Shown here: in pieces, positions 1 through 8,349 of the stretch
Layout: the number at the start of each line of letters is the position of its first letter
How positions within the stretch are numbered: the first letter of the stretch is position 1
NCBI RefSeq assembly: GCF_012641265.1
Contig: NZ_JABAHZ010000007.1
Location: 1 to 64,000, forward strand
DNA from: Chitinophaga eiseniae
GTDB lineage: Bacteria > Bacteroidota > Bacteroidia > Chitinophagales > Chitinophagaceae
Length of the DNA stretch: 64,000 bases
Direction: 5' to 3'
Position numbers and translations under genes: made by a program
Notes under the pieces: generated by a model
Told to the model about the DNA's origin: nothing
The model's input: only the letters and a program-made list of their open reading frames with translations
The model's database searches: none

Positions 1-1
1 T

Positions 2-85
2 GGCAGGACACCACTACATACTTTTGAAGAAACGTTACATTTGGCAAAAGAAAAGCAGCTGGATGATCTACCTCCAGCTGCCTAA
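2..85 (+). CDS. C-terminal tail of a probable transposase/integrase (partial)
   Basis: An open frame enters from the left edge and ends at TAA 83-85, giving 27 residues that begin GRTPLHTFEETLHLAKEK. A GRTP..F motif followed by a Lys/Glu-rich helix is typical of the extreme C terminus of DDE transposases of the IS481/IS3 type, so this is probably the end of an insertion sequence whose body lies outside the window. A perfect 9-bp inverted repeat (55-63 with 73-81) overlaps the end of the frame and may be a terminator or a folded element end. The assignment rests on a short tail and is tentative. Confidence 0.4.
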   Translation, partial: GRTPLHTFEETLHLAKEKQLDDLPPAA

Positions 86-150
86 AAATTTATCCTACTG
101 TCGGATCAAATCGGAGCTTTTACATATTAGCTATTTTAAAGAGATAGCGA

Positions 151-351
151 TTATCTACTTTGGATATAAGCTTTGGTGGAAGCAATCATTAAGTCGATTT
201 CATTTGCTTCCTCCTTTTGTATATAAGAAATAACTCTGCTATATTTTTCGATTGCTATACGCTCTGGGCTTTTTTTTCTAAATCTTAACTTGAATGCTTT
301 TCTAGTATTGTCATTCGAACGCCCTCTATTACTTTTACTTATTTTATACAT
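151..351 (-). CDS. Small basic hypothetical protein downstream of the zeta-like gene
   Basis: A 66-codon ORF rich in Lys and Arg (KAFKLRFRKKSPERIAIEK in the middle). It starts 23 nt after the stop of the zeta-toxin-like gene on the same strand, so the two could be co-transcribed. I recognise no domain. Its size and position would suit a partner in a toxin-antitoxin pair, but the classical epsilon/zeta order puts the antitoxin first, and this sequence does not resemble epsilon. Base composition is AT-rich like the rest of this edge. It could be a chance ORF. Confidence 0.35.
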   Translation of the reverse strand: MYKISKSNRGRSNDNTRKAFKLRFRKKSPERIAIEKYSRVISYIQKEEANEIDLMIASTKAYIQSR

Positions 352-374
352 CAGAAATTTATTAAGTGTTAAGG

Positions 375-1187
375 CTAATAAAAACGATCATTACTTTTCT
401 CATACAAGGCTGCTGGGTTATCTCCTTGCAAATCAATACATTTAGGATGGTCTGACAGGTTTACTTCAGTGCTGACTGCCCCAAATGTACTGAAAAATTG
501 TTTCCCCTTTTCTTTTATTATGTAATAAGTTAATAATGGATCGTTCCCTACTTGGTCAAATACATAACCAAGAGGTACATATCTTTTAGTGTTGTTGAAT
601 CTGCGTAATGCCCTTATTGTTGCATCTCTTCTTCTTAGGGAAATCAATGTTAAATGAATTTCATAACCTGTTTTGGCTAAAAAATCTGCCATCTTAATTA
701 TGCTACCGGGGTCTTGTCCTACTTTGGGAATAACAAGATTGTAGCCGTTGTCTAAAGCCAACTCATAAACTGATTTAATATTTTGTGGATTATTGTCACT
801 AAATCCAAATAAGATGCGATTCGATTCTTCTTGTACCAATGTAGCTCCACAGTCATAATCAAACTCTGGTAGCTTTCTTTTCGCATAATCAGAATCTAAG
901 ATAATTGCACCATGGTGTTCGGATATGTTATTAGCAATCGTAGATTTACCAGAAGCTGGCGGGCCAATTAAAATAAAGGCTTTTTTTTCATTTTTTATTC
1001 CTGATATAGGTAGTGAGCCACCACTACCTAGTATTGTATCATCATCATTTTCTAATCTCGGTAGTGTAAATAATTCATTGATTATTTCTTTACGTAAGCT
1101 CCATCTAGGAATATCATCTTTGTAGTTTCTATCTCTGTGTTTAGTACTGATAAGCGTATTCTCATCTTCTCGAAAATCCATTAACAT
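375..1187 (-). CDS. Zeta-toxin-like P-loop kinase, probably lacking its 5' end
   Basis: The 270-aa product has a clear Walker A loop, GPPASGKST, at residues 75-83, followed by the ILDSDYAKRKLPE segment (about 96-108). This matches zeta-toxin/UDP-GlcNAc-kinase-like P-loop proteins, which phosphorylate a nucleotide-sugar precursor of the cell wall. Length is near that of zeta proteins. The start at 1187 is only the first ATG: the same frame stays open for another 44 codons to a stop at 1320-1322 and reads like real protein (RLLRDEDLVEHFLVKVLQF), but has no ATG, GTG or TTG. The gene may therefore be truncated, frameshifted, or use an unusual start. A small basic ORF follows 23 nt downstream. Confidence 0.65.
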   Translation of the reverse strand: MLMDFREDENTLISTKHRDRNYKDDIPRWSLRKEIINELFTLPRLENDDDTILGSGGSLPISGIKNEKKAFILIGPPASGKSTIANNISEHHGAIILDSDYAKRKLPEFDYDCGATLVQEESNRILFGFSDNNPQNIKSVYELALDNGYNLVIPKVGQDPGSIIKMADFLAKTGYEIHLTLISLRRRDATIRALRRFNNTKRYVPLGYVFDQVGNDPLLTYYIIKEKGKQFFSTFGAVSTEVNLSDHPKCIDLQGDNPAALYEKSNDRFY

Positions 1188-1546
1188 TTTCTCACTAGTG
1201 ACAATTTTTCTAATTATTTTGGGCGTATCCTTAATGTAGTCAAATTGAAGAACCTTTACAAGAAAATGCTCGACAAGATCTTCATCTCTTAGTAACCGAG
1301 AGTAATTGAACTCATAACGTTAGACGGATTTGTTGTAAATGGGTGGGAATATATATAGATACAAATATGTACCTAATAAATTAATCAAAAAAATAATTGT
1401 GAAGCTACCTAATAGCTTGCGTAGGTTAAATCCAATTTTCCGTATAGTCAGATCCTCTTAAATCTTCAGCTTCTAAATTTCACCTAAGAAGAAGGTGTGT
1501 AAAACAAAAAGGCTTTCAAGCACCTGCTTAAAAGCCTTTTTCCTTG
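1188..1546. other. AT-rich gap between kinase gene and tRNA
   Basis: No complete gene. Bases 1188-1319 extend the kinase reading frame without a start codon. The rest is AT-rich and has no coding signal I can support, apart from the tRNA terminator at its right end. It sits at the 3' side of the tRNA, a common place for integrated elements, but I see no clear direct repeat of the tRNA end. Confidence 0.5.
1506..1541 (-). terminator. Intrinsic terminator of tRNA-Met
   Basis: On the minus strand a long hairpin (AAAGGCTTTTAAGCA pairing with TGCTTGAAAGCCTTT) runs into a T-tract a few bases after the tRNA 3' end. Confidence 0.85.
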
Positions 1547-1620
1547 TAGCGAGATCGGGAGTTGAACCCGAGACCTTTGGGTTATGAATCCAACGCTCTA
1601 ACCACCTGAGCTACCTCGCC
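1547..1620 (-). tRNA. tRNA-Met (CAT anticodon)
   Basis: The reverse complement folds as a cloverleaf: acceptor GGCGAGG, D arm GCTC...GAGC, anticodon loop TTCATAA with anticodon CAT, and T arm TCGGG-TTCAACT-CCCGA. The 74-nt gene has no encoded CCA. The base of the anticodon stem next to the loop is an A.C mismatch and the first acceptor pair is G.T. CAT could be elongator Met, initiator Met or lysidine-modified Ile; the acceptor and overall pattern favour elongator Met. Confidence 0.9.
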
Positions 1621-1742
1621 ATATTCCTTTTTGACCCGCTGTAACTACCATCTGTAGCGACTGCTGACCCAAAACGGGAGTGCAAAGATAACGGCTTAAA
1701 AATGAAAATTCAAAATGTATTCCCGTTTTTTTAGAATTTTTT

Positions 1743-4262
1743 TTAAACAACTTCATCTGTACCCGGCTTTTCCCACTTTTTCATCAGCAGCTCATCAATA
1801 GACCTAATATGCAGATCCCGCTGTGGGTAAGGCAATTCGATGCCGGCGTTATTCAGGGCTGTATAAATCGTGGCAAGCACCTCGCTCATCGCCGTACCCG
1901 CGTTATCCAGGTCGCCCACCCAGAAGTACACCCGGAAGTTGACGGCATTATCGCCAAATTCGATCAGCTGAACTACCGGCGCCGGCAGGGTCAGCACATC
2001 TTTACGATCAGTGAAGGCGGATTTAATAATATCGGTTACCTGCTTTACATCGCTGCCATAGCCTACCCCAATCAGGAACGTAACGCGACGGGTGCGGTTG
2101 GTGCGGGTCCAGTTGATCAGCTGTTGAGAAATGAGGTCTCCATTGGGAATAATGACTTCGGAGCCGTCAGGGGCGTTGATTTTACTGGAACGGATGCCTA
2201 TTTCCTTTACGGTGCCTGAACGGGAGCCGACTTCAATCACATCGCCCACTTCGATAGGCTTCTCGAAAGCCAGGATGATGCCGGATACCAGGTTGTTGAC
2301 AACATTTTGCAAGCCAAAGCCAATACCAACGCCCAGGGCGCCAATAACAATGGTTAATTTATCCATGGGAATGCCGGAGGCAGCAAAAGCCAGTAGTACA
2401 CCTCCCGCCAACACCGCCAAACGCAGGAGCAATAAGGCGGAGCCGAATTTGTTTTTTTTACCACTGGTGGTTTGCCCGGTGCTGCCAAACATATAGGCAA
2501 TCAACTGTGAAGCCACGGTAGATACCCATATCACCAGTATGAAGATAATAATGCTGCTGAAAGTAAAGTCGGAATTACCTATCTGGTGCGGCGATGACAG
2601 GAAATCGGAAATGCTTTCATGAATGGCGTCATACAGGTAAAGATTGCGGGCAATGATGATCAGCCAACCTACGACGGCTAATATGGCCAGGAAGGTTTTC
2701 GACTTCCGTTGTACATCCTGGTAGTCCATAAATGAGATGAAGGTGCTGGAATCTTTGTTTGCCTCTACCTGCAGGTACACCGCTTCCATCAATATTTTCA
2801 CCAGGGTAAATAAGCTAAGAGCCATAACGGTGTTAACAATAGCACTGGAACCCATGATCTTTGCGGTGCCCACCCTGGCCAGTATCACCAGCACCAGCGA
2901 AAAAATACTGGTGGCGATAAACAGCTTTACTACCGGTCGTATAAATCGGGAAGGGGCAAAAGTGCTCAGCGCCGTCTCTTTTAACAGCCGGTAACCTAAT
3001 ACGGTGGAGAAAATAGCGCCTGCCAGCAACCCCCATTGTTCAGCGTAGGTCACCTCTATCAATAAGTTGTTCAGGCAATACAGGAACAACAATCCTATCA
3101 TTAGTAGCCAGGTCCGGAATAAGGTGGGAGATAACAGCCGGCGGAAAATAAACGTTAGCGCGATAGCATTCAGCAGCCAGGTGATTTCGGTAAATAGGAT
3201 AGGGTAGCGGATAGATAATACAGCAGATAACGTAGTCACCAGTACAACGGTACAGGCTATCGGAAAACGATACAGGTATTGTGTATGCTGTAAAATCGTT
3301 TCGCCTTCTTCTTCGGTATGATTTTGTTTTATACGCCGGATGTTGTGGTATACCCACCAGGTAAACAATACCGCCAAAAGCAGCCACACAAAAAATACCG
3401 GCCATTGTATGGTGAAAAATATACCCATCACCTTACCACTCTTATGCAGGGAGCTTTTCAATACCGGGAAGAAATCCAGGGGATTAATGCTATCCCGGTG
3501 TGGTCGCCACAAGTAGCGGTAGTCGCGTGCAAACATGTTGGCGGAATGCTGCTCCAGCCGGTAGTCCATGTCTTCATATAGGTTAGACACTTCTATATAG
3601 CGGTTGGCCACTTTATTCTGTAATAGCCCTATCCTGATCAGGTTAACCTTGTTGGCACTGTCTACCGCATGAAATTTAAGGATCAGGTTAGTGATCTGAC
3701 CAAGATAAAAACCATACAATTCATTTTCTGCCGGAATGTTACGCATAGCGGAATCCCGCCGCAGTGAATAGATAGTATCATTAATGCCTACCAGTTTATC
3801 ATAATAGGAAAAGAGGGTCGACTGCCAGGAGTCCAGCTTGCGTTGCAGCTGTTCCAGCATTACTTTATTGGTATAGATATCGTTGATGTTGGGAGTGCGG
3901 CCCAGGCTGGCGATATTATATTTTATCAGTGCCAGGGAAGTGTCTGTCATGGGCAGTCCGTTGCTGATGCCTACGGTGTCAAATCCACGCCGGAGGGAAC
4001 TCATTACCTCGTTCAGCATCAGCGTGTAATCTTCAATGCGATTGATCAATATGGCAACAGAAGTATCGGATTTTTTGATACGGTTGCTATCCTTTGCGAG
4101 GGCGGCAATATTTTTCCGGATAGTGGCGCTGTCGATGGTTACCATGTGAATGGTATCCACTTTTGCCTTTTGTTTTTTACGCTGCGCCTGGGCGTGAAAA
4201 CTACCGCCGGTAATAATAGATAGAATAATAATGGGCAACAGCCATGTAGCTTTGGTAAACAT
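1743..4262 (-). CDS. MscS-family mechanosensitive channel with long N-terminal domain
   Basis: An 839-aa membrane protein that should open under membrane tension to release solutes in osmotic downshock. A signal peptide (1-26) precedes a periplasmic, partly coiled-coil region to about residue 270. About ten membrane segments follow between 280 and 670. The pore helix is GALGVGIGFGLQNVVNNL (about 642-658), then comes the MscS beta domain (FEKPIEVGDVIEVG, VIIPNGDLISQQLINW) and the alpha/beta C-terminal domain ending ELPYPQRDLHI. The large N-terminal part resembles MscK/YnaI-type members rather than the 286-aa MscS. It stands alone, divergent from glpD. Confidence 0.93.
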   Translation of the reverse strand: MFTKATWLLPIIILSIITGGSFHAQAQRKKQKAKVDTIHMVTIDSATIRKNIAALAKDSNRIKKSDTSVAILINRIEDYTLMLNEVMSSLRRGFDTVGISNGLPMTDTSLALIKYNIASLGRTPNINDIYTNKVMLEQLQRKLDSWQSTLFSYYDKLVGINDTIYSLRRDSAMRNIPAENELYGFYLGQITNLILKFHAVDSANKVNLIRIGLLQNKVANRYIEVSNLYEDMDYRLEQHSANMFARDYRYLWRPHRDSINPLDFFPVLKSSLHKSGKVMGIFFTIQWPVFFVWLLLAVLFTWWVYHNIRRIKQNHTEEEGETILQHTQYLYRFPIACTVVLVTTLSAVLSIRYPILFTEITWLLNAIALTFIFRRLLSPTLFRTWLLMIGLLFLYCLNNLLIEVTYAEQWGLLAGAIFSTVLGYRLLKETALSTFAPSRFIRPVVKLFIATSIFSLVLVILARVGTAKIMGSSAIVNTVMALSLFTLVKILMEAVYLQVEANKDSSTFISFMDYQDVQRKSKTFLAILAVVGWLIIIARNLYLYDAIHESISDFLSSPHQIGNSDFTFSSIIIFILVIWVSTVASQLIAYMFGSTGQTTSGKKNKFGSALLLLRLAVLAGGVLLAFAASGIPMDKLTIVIGALGVGIGFGLQNVVNNLVSGIILAFEKPIEVGDVIEVGSRSGTVKEIGIRSSKINAPDGSEVIIPNGDLISQQLINWTRTNRTRRVTFLIGVGYGSDVKQVTDIIKSAFTDRKDVLTLPAPVVQLIEFGDNAVNFRVYFWVGDLDNAGTAMSEVLATIYTALNNAGIELPYPQRDLHIRSIDELLMKKWEKPGTDEVV

Positions 4263-4436
4263 ATAAACAGGTGTCTGTAAAAAGTAGATGCTTATGTTGG
4301 AACATTTTTTATGCCCAATTGTTGCTGAATTTAAAACTTTTAGCCGGCCTGGCGGTTAAGTTTTCCGGAATCCGGTTGCTCATTCGCTATTTCCGCTGTA
4401 ATTTGTAAGTCATTGCCAGACCATGAAAATTAGTTT

Positions 4437-6002
4437 ATGAACAGAGAAATGCTCGTAAATGCCCTACGGAAAGACCTTCAGCCCTGGGATATAATTGTAA
4501 TAGGCGGTGGCGCTACTGGCCTGGGGGCCGCCCTGGAAGCCGTAACAAGAGGTTATCGCACCTTGCTGCTCGAACAGGTGGATTTTGCCAAATCCACTTC
4601 CAGCAAAAGTACGAAGCTGGTGCATGGAGGAGTGCGTTACCTCGCGCAGGGCAATGTATCATTGGTAAGGGAAGCCAGTGTGGAACGTGGCCGCCTGGTG
4701 GCTAATGCGCCACACCTGGTACGTAACCTGGCGTTTGTAATTCCTACTTTTAATTTTTGGGAGAATATTAAATACACGATCGGCCTCAAAATGTACGATT
4801 GGCTCGCCGGGCGGCTCAGTCTCGGTAAGTCGGTACATATATCCAAATCGGCTACGCTCGAACGCTTGTCTACGTTGAAAAAAGATAACCTGGCAGGAGG
4901 GGTGCTCTATCACGATGGTCAGTTCGACGATAGCCGCCTGGCGATCAATCTCGCCCAAACTATCTCCGATAAAGGAGGTACGGTGCTTAATTACATGCGG
5001 GTGACCAGCCTCACCAAAGATGGAAGCGGCAATATCAATGGAGTAACGGTGAAGGATACACTGGAAGGAGGAGAGGAGATCCATCTGAATACCCGGGCAG
5101 TTATTAACGCTACCGGCGTGTTTGCCGATGATATTCTGGAGATGGATAACCCACGGGCCCCAAAATCTATTGCGGCCAGCCAGGGCGTGCACCTGGTCCT
5201 CGACAGCGATTTCCTGCCCGGGCATAACGCCCTCATGATCCCCGCTACCAGCGATGGACGGGTATTATTTGTAGTGCCATGGCATAATAAAGTGGTAGTG
5301 GGTACCACTGATACGCCTATCAATCACATTAGTCTCGAACCAAGGGCACTGGAAAAGGAAATTGCTTTTATCCTTAGCACTGCCGGACAATACCTCGCCA
5401 AACCGCCGCAACGCTCCGATGTACGCAGCGTGTGGGCTGGACTTCGCCCGCTGGCCGCTGCCAAAGCTGAAGGACATAAAACCAAAGAAATTTCCCGCAG
5501 CCATAAGATCATGGTCGCTAAATCCGGCCTGGTTACTATTATTGGCGGAAAGTGGACTACCTACCGCCGCATGGCGGAAGATGTGATACAACAACTGGAA
5601 GAAGCCTTTCGCTGGAAACAAACGTCTTCTGTTACCCACGAACTCCGTATCCATGGCGCTACTCATAATGTTAACTGGAACGATCCCTGGTATTTCTATG
5701 GCAGCGACGTGTTACATATCCACCAGATGGTAGCCCGCGAACCTGACCTGCAGGAAGAACTAAGCCGCGAATATCATATTATAAAAGCCCAGGTGATATG
5801 GGCCGTGAGAGAGGAAATGGCCCGCAACATCGAAGATTTTCTGGCCCGCCGTACCCGCCTCCTCTTGCTGGATGCAAAGGAAGCAATGCGTATAGCCCCT
5901 GCCGTAGCAAGGATCATGGCAGAAGAACTGCATAAAGACGAACATTGGGTAGCCACCCAGATCGCCAGCTTCGAAGCAGAAGCCAAAGGATATCAATTGT
6001 AG
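4437..6002 (+). CDS. glpD: FAD-dependent glycerol-3-phosphate dehydrogenase
   Basis: Oxidises sn-glycerol-3-phosphate to dihydroxyacetone phosphate at the inner membrane, passing electrons to quinone. The 521-aa protein has the N-terminal dinucleotide fold DIIVIGGGATGLGAA (about 18-32) and the family signature SSKSTKLVHGGVRYL (about 55-69). Later conserved blocks include VVVGTTDT and the GGKWTTYR motif, with an alpha-helical C-terminal domain. No glpK or glpF is adjacent. It is divergent from the mechanosensitive channel gene and ends at a bidirectional terminator shared with the nitroreductase gene. Confidence 0.95.
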   Translation: MNREMLVNALRKDLQPWDIIVIGGGATGLGAALEAVTRGYRTLLLEQVDFAKSTSSKSTKLVHGGVRYLAQGNVSLVREASVERGRLVANAPHLVRNLAFVIPTFNFWENIKYTIGLKMYDWLAGRLSLGKSVHISKSATLERLSTLKKDNLAGGVLYHDGQFDDSRLAINLAQTISDKGGTVLNYMRVTSLTKDGSGNINGVTVKDTLEGGEEIHLNTRAVINATGVFADDILEMDNPRAPKSIAASQGVHLVLDSDFLPGHNALMIPATSDGRVLFVVPWHNKVVVGTTDTPINHISLEPRALEKEIAFILSTAGQYLAKPPQRSDVRSVWAGLRPLAAAKAEGHKTKEISRSHKIMVAKSGLVTIIGGKWTTYRRMAEDVIQQLEEAFRWKQTSSVTHELRIHGATHNVNWNDPWYFYGSDVLHIHQMVAREPDLQEELSREYHIIKAQVIWAVREEMARNIEDFLARRTRLLLLDAKEAMRIAPAVARIMAEELHKDEHWVATQIASFEAEAKGYQL

Positions 6003-6014
6003 TGGCATAAAAAT

Positions 6015-6043
6015 CAGGGCCTTTGTACTAAACAAAGGCCCTG
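6015..6043. terminator. Bidirectional terminator between glpD and nitroreductase
   Basis: A perfect 12-bp stem (CAGGGCCTTTGT with ACAAAGGCCCTG, 5-nt loop) lies between two convergent genes, with a T-run on the minus-strand side. Confidence 0.85.
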
Positions 6044-6054
6044 CTAATTTATAC

Positions 6055-6645
6055 TTACATCCATTTGAATTTCTGTTCAAAAGGTTTTATCCTTCTGCCT
6101 GGTATCACAGGTTCATCTGTATATCCCATATAAAAGAATCCCAGTACCTGGTCATCATCTCCTAAACCCAGGTAATCCTGCATAGCAGGGTGGTAGGTCA
6201 TCCCGCCAGATCCCCAGTAAGCGGCTATATTCAAGGCAGTAGCTCCCAGCCAGATGTTTTCCACGGCGCAAGACACGGCAGCAATTTCTTCTATCGCCGG
6301 AATCTTAGGATTATTACCTCTTTTCATACAAATAGCCAGGATATGAGAGGCCAGATTCCCCTGGTTTTTCAACTTCTCATAATTGCCGGTAATGTATTTA
6401 TCGGCCGGTGTATATTGCTTGTATAGATCGGCATGGTCGGCGCAAAATTGTTGTACTTTATCGCCGCTGTACACCAAAAAATACCAGGGCTCTGTATGAC
6501 CATGGGTAGGCGCCCAGTCGGCCAGCTGTAATAATTGCTGCACGGTTTCATCGGCTATTTTCCGGCCGTTCATGCTGGTTGGTTTCACCGTACGACGGGC
6601 CGTAATAACCTGCTCTATGGTGTTAACTGAAGTAATAGTATCCAT
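6055..6645 (-). CDS. Nitroreductase family protein (FMN)
   Basis: A 196-aa flavoenzyme of the NfnB/YdjA nitroreductase superfamily, expected to reduce nitro or quinone-like compounds with NAD(P)H. Visible motifs are the N-terminal ARRTVKP segment (FMN phosphate contact), WAPTHGHTEPW, and a central GATALNIAAYWGSGG stretch typical of the family. The short form resembles YdjA-like members. The true substrate cannot be read from the sequence. It is 9 nt downstream of the thioesterase gene and probably in one operon with it, rdgB and the unknown gene. Confidence 0.88.
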   Translation of the reverse strand: MDTITSVNTIEQVITARRTVKPTSMNGRKIADETVQQLLQLADWAPTHGHTEPWYFLVYSGDKVQQFCADHADLYKQYTPADKYITGNYEKLKNQGNLASHILAICMKRGNNPKIPAIEEIAAVSCAVENIWLGATALNIAAYWGSGGMTYHPAMQDYLGLGDDDQVLGFFYMGYTDEPVIPGRRIKPFEQKFKWM

Positions 6646-6654
6646 ATAATATGT

Positions 6655-7095
6655 TTATTTACCGGCTTCCAGGCGTGTTTTCATGTCTGGTGCCAGTTTC
6701 GCTATTTTACGTTGATGATAATCAAAGCAGATCATGCCAGTCTTAGCCTCGGCAATGGTAATCGTTTGTGCGTTACGTTGAGCTGTGATACGGTAAAATA
6801 ACTCAAAGCCGAAGGCATTGAATTCTCCGGCGGCTACAGACACCTCAAACACATCCCCATGAAATGCTTCGCCTTTATAGGCTACTGCTACATCGGCCAT
6901 AATAAGACCAGCGCCCGCTTCTTTGTCGAGCTCTTTGTAACCCAAACTTTCCAGGAACCTGATCCTGGCTTCATGCATAATCGAAAGTATCGCATCATTA
7001 CCTACATGGCCGCCATAGTTAACATCCTGTATCCGTACGGGTATCGCTATACTAAAAGGAAATGCTGCCGGTAAATCTATCTTAATCCTTGCCAT
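6655..7095 (-). CDS. Hotdog-fold acyl-CoA thioesterase
   Basis: A 146-aa single hotdog-domain protein of the 4-hydroxybenzoyl-CoA thioesterase (YbgC/FadM-like) family, predicted to hydrolyse an acyl-CoA in the cytoplasm. The motif VNYGGHVGNDAILSIMHEAR (about 24-43) matches the DxxGHVNNxxYxxxxExAR signature; the usual catalytic Asp position is occupied by Asn (VNYGG). The substrate is unknown. Its neighbours are rdgB upstream and the nitroreductase gene downstream, closely spaced on the same strand. Confidence 0.82.
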   Translation of the reverse strand: MARIKIDLPAAFPFSIAIPVRIQDVNYGGHVGNDAILSIMHEARIRFLESLGYKELDKEAGAGLIMADVAVAYKGEAFHGDVFEVSVAAGEFNAFGFELFYRITAQRNAQTITIAEAKTGMICFDYHQRKIAKLAPDMKTRLEAGK

Positions 7096-7115
7096 TATAT
7101 TTTTTTAGGTAGATG

Positions 7116-7700
7116 CTAAACGTTTGCTGTTTGTTTCAGGAAGGCTACAAATTTTTGGAAGGCCCTGGCCCGGTGACTGTACTGGTTCTTTTCACCCAGT
7201 TCCATTTCCGCAAAGGCACGGGTTTCTCCTTCAGGCACAAAAATAGGGTCATACCCAAAACCTTCACCGCCCTGGGAGGCATTGGTAATATGGCCTTTGC
7301 TGACGCCCTCAAATTGGTATTCTTTCCCATCCAATATCAGGGAAATAACGGTACGGAATTGAGCGCTGCGGTCGGTTTTACCTTCCATTTCCTTTAGCAC
7401 TCTCACGATATTGTCCGCCGCCTCTTTTTGCTCGCCGGCATACCGGGCAGATAAAACACCTGGTGCGCCATCCAGGGCATTGATTTCCAGTCCGGTGTCT
7501 TCTGCAAAACAATTTTCTCCCGTCATCCGGTGAATGGTAGCCGATTTTTCGGTGGCGTTAGCCTCCAGGGTGTCATGTGGTTCCGGGATGTCTATGTCTA
7601 TACCAGCTTCCAGCAGAGTGATAATCTCAAACTGGTCTCCCAGCAGCGACCGGAATTCCTTTACCTTATTTTGATTGTTGGTAGCAAATATCAATTTCAT
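7116..7700 (-). CDS. rdgB: Non-canonical purine NTP pyrophosphatase (RdgB/HAM1)
   Basis: Removes dITP, dXTP and ITP from the nucleotide pool by cleaving them to the monophosphate and pyrophosphate. I chose the ATG at 7700, which gives MKLIFATNNQNKVKEF, the exact N terminus expected for the family; the longer frame to 7754 adds 18 residues with no homology. FAEDTGLEI, the SARYAG block and the C-terminal SHRARAF motif are all present in the 194-aa product. It follows the unknown gene by about 20 nt and is probably co-transcribed with it. Confidence 0.94.
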   Translation of the reverse strand: MKLIFATNNQNKVKEFRSLLGDQFEIITLLEAGIDIDIPEPHDTLEANATEKSATIHRMTGENCFAEDTGLEINALDGAPGVLSARYAGEQKEAADNIVRVLKEMEGKTDRSAQFRTVISLILDGKEYQFEGVSKGHITNASQGGEGFGYDPIFVPEGETRAFAEMELGEKNQYSHRARAFQKFVAFLKQTANV

Positions 7701-7720
7701 CTTGTTGTATTGTAAATAAA

Positions 7721-8218
7721 TTAAATATTTAATAATTGTTTCAATCCTGCCCAAAGCCGGGCTTTTAATAACTTGTCGCTTCCAATCAGCGTCAATTCAT
7801 CGGAAAATAACATCGTGGTATCATTTACGGTCACCAGTTGATATAAGGGAATATCGTTAAATCCTAACTGTTCCGGTGCAATCCCAAATACAACGCCCCG
7901 CGTTATCTTCACGGCAGCTTTCCAGTCAGGAAAGGCCAGGGAAGGATGGTGCGAGACATTCAAAAGGGATACATCCTGCATACTCAGTTTACAGGCATTT
8001 AATATATTGGTAAGGAGGTTGAATAATTCTTCGTTTAAGTACGCTTCGTTTTCGTTTTGTATGAAGAGCGCAATGTTTTTTTGATTTTCTCCTAAATATT
8101 TGACTTTGGGCACCACTTTTTCTTCGGCGGCAACCGGCATGCTTTTCCCGGGAATGATCGGCTGGGTAAAGATCTTAGCCAAAAAGTACGGATCAAGATC
8201 AAGCTGCTCAAGTGGCAT
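7721..8218 (-). CDS. Conserved hypothetical protein (unknown)
   Basis: A 165-aa soluble protein with no signal peptide or membrane segment. The start (MPLEQLDLDPYFLAKIF) and a central run about a late-stage comparison of small hydrophobic and acidic residues (LLNVSHHPSLAFPDW) do not match a family I can name. It heads the minus-strand cluster with rdgB, the thioesterase and the nitroreductase. Its position upstream of rdgB suggests only co-expression, not function. Divergent from ilvE. Confidence 0.75.
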   Translation of the reverse strand: MPLEQLDLDPYFLAKIFTQPIIPGKSMPVAAEEKVVPKVKYLGENQKNIALFIQNENEAYLNEELFNLLTNILNACKLSMQDVSLLNVSHHPSLAFPDWKAAVKITRGVVFGIAPEQLGFNDIPLYQLVTVNDTTMLFSDELTLIGSDKLLKARLWAGLKQLLNI

Positions 8219-8349
8219 ATTTATTATTATTTAATTTAATATTAAAAACCCCTCTGGGGAAAAATCAGTTTATTTGCACTGCCGGGCCCTCAGGCTACCA
8301 GCGACACAACGATTAAAGTGTAAAAATATTGAGATAAAATTGATTAACC

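Noticed and set aside
24..233. 69-aa ORF at the left edge, plus strand
   Set aside because: Overlaps the transposase tail in another frame, no domain, low-complexity aromatic content.
2131..2496. Plus-strand ORFs opposite the MscS gene
   Set aside because: Shadows of a well-supported gene; none has a recognisable motif.
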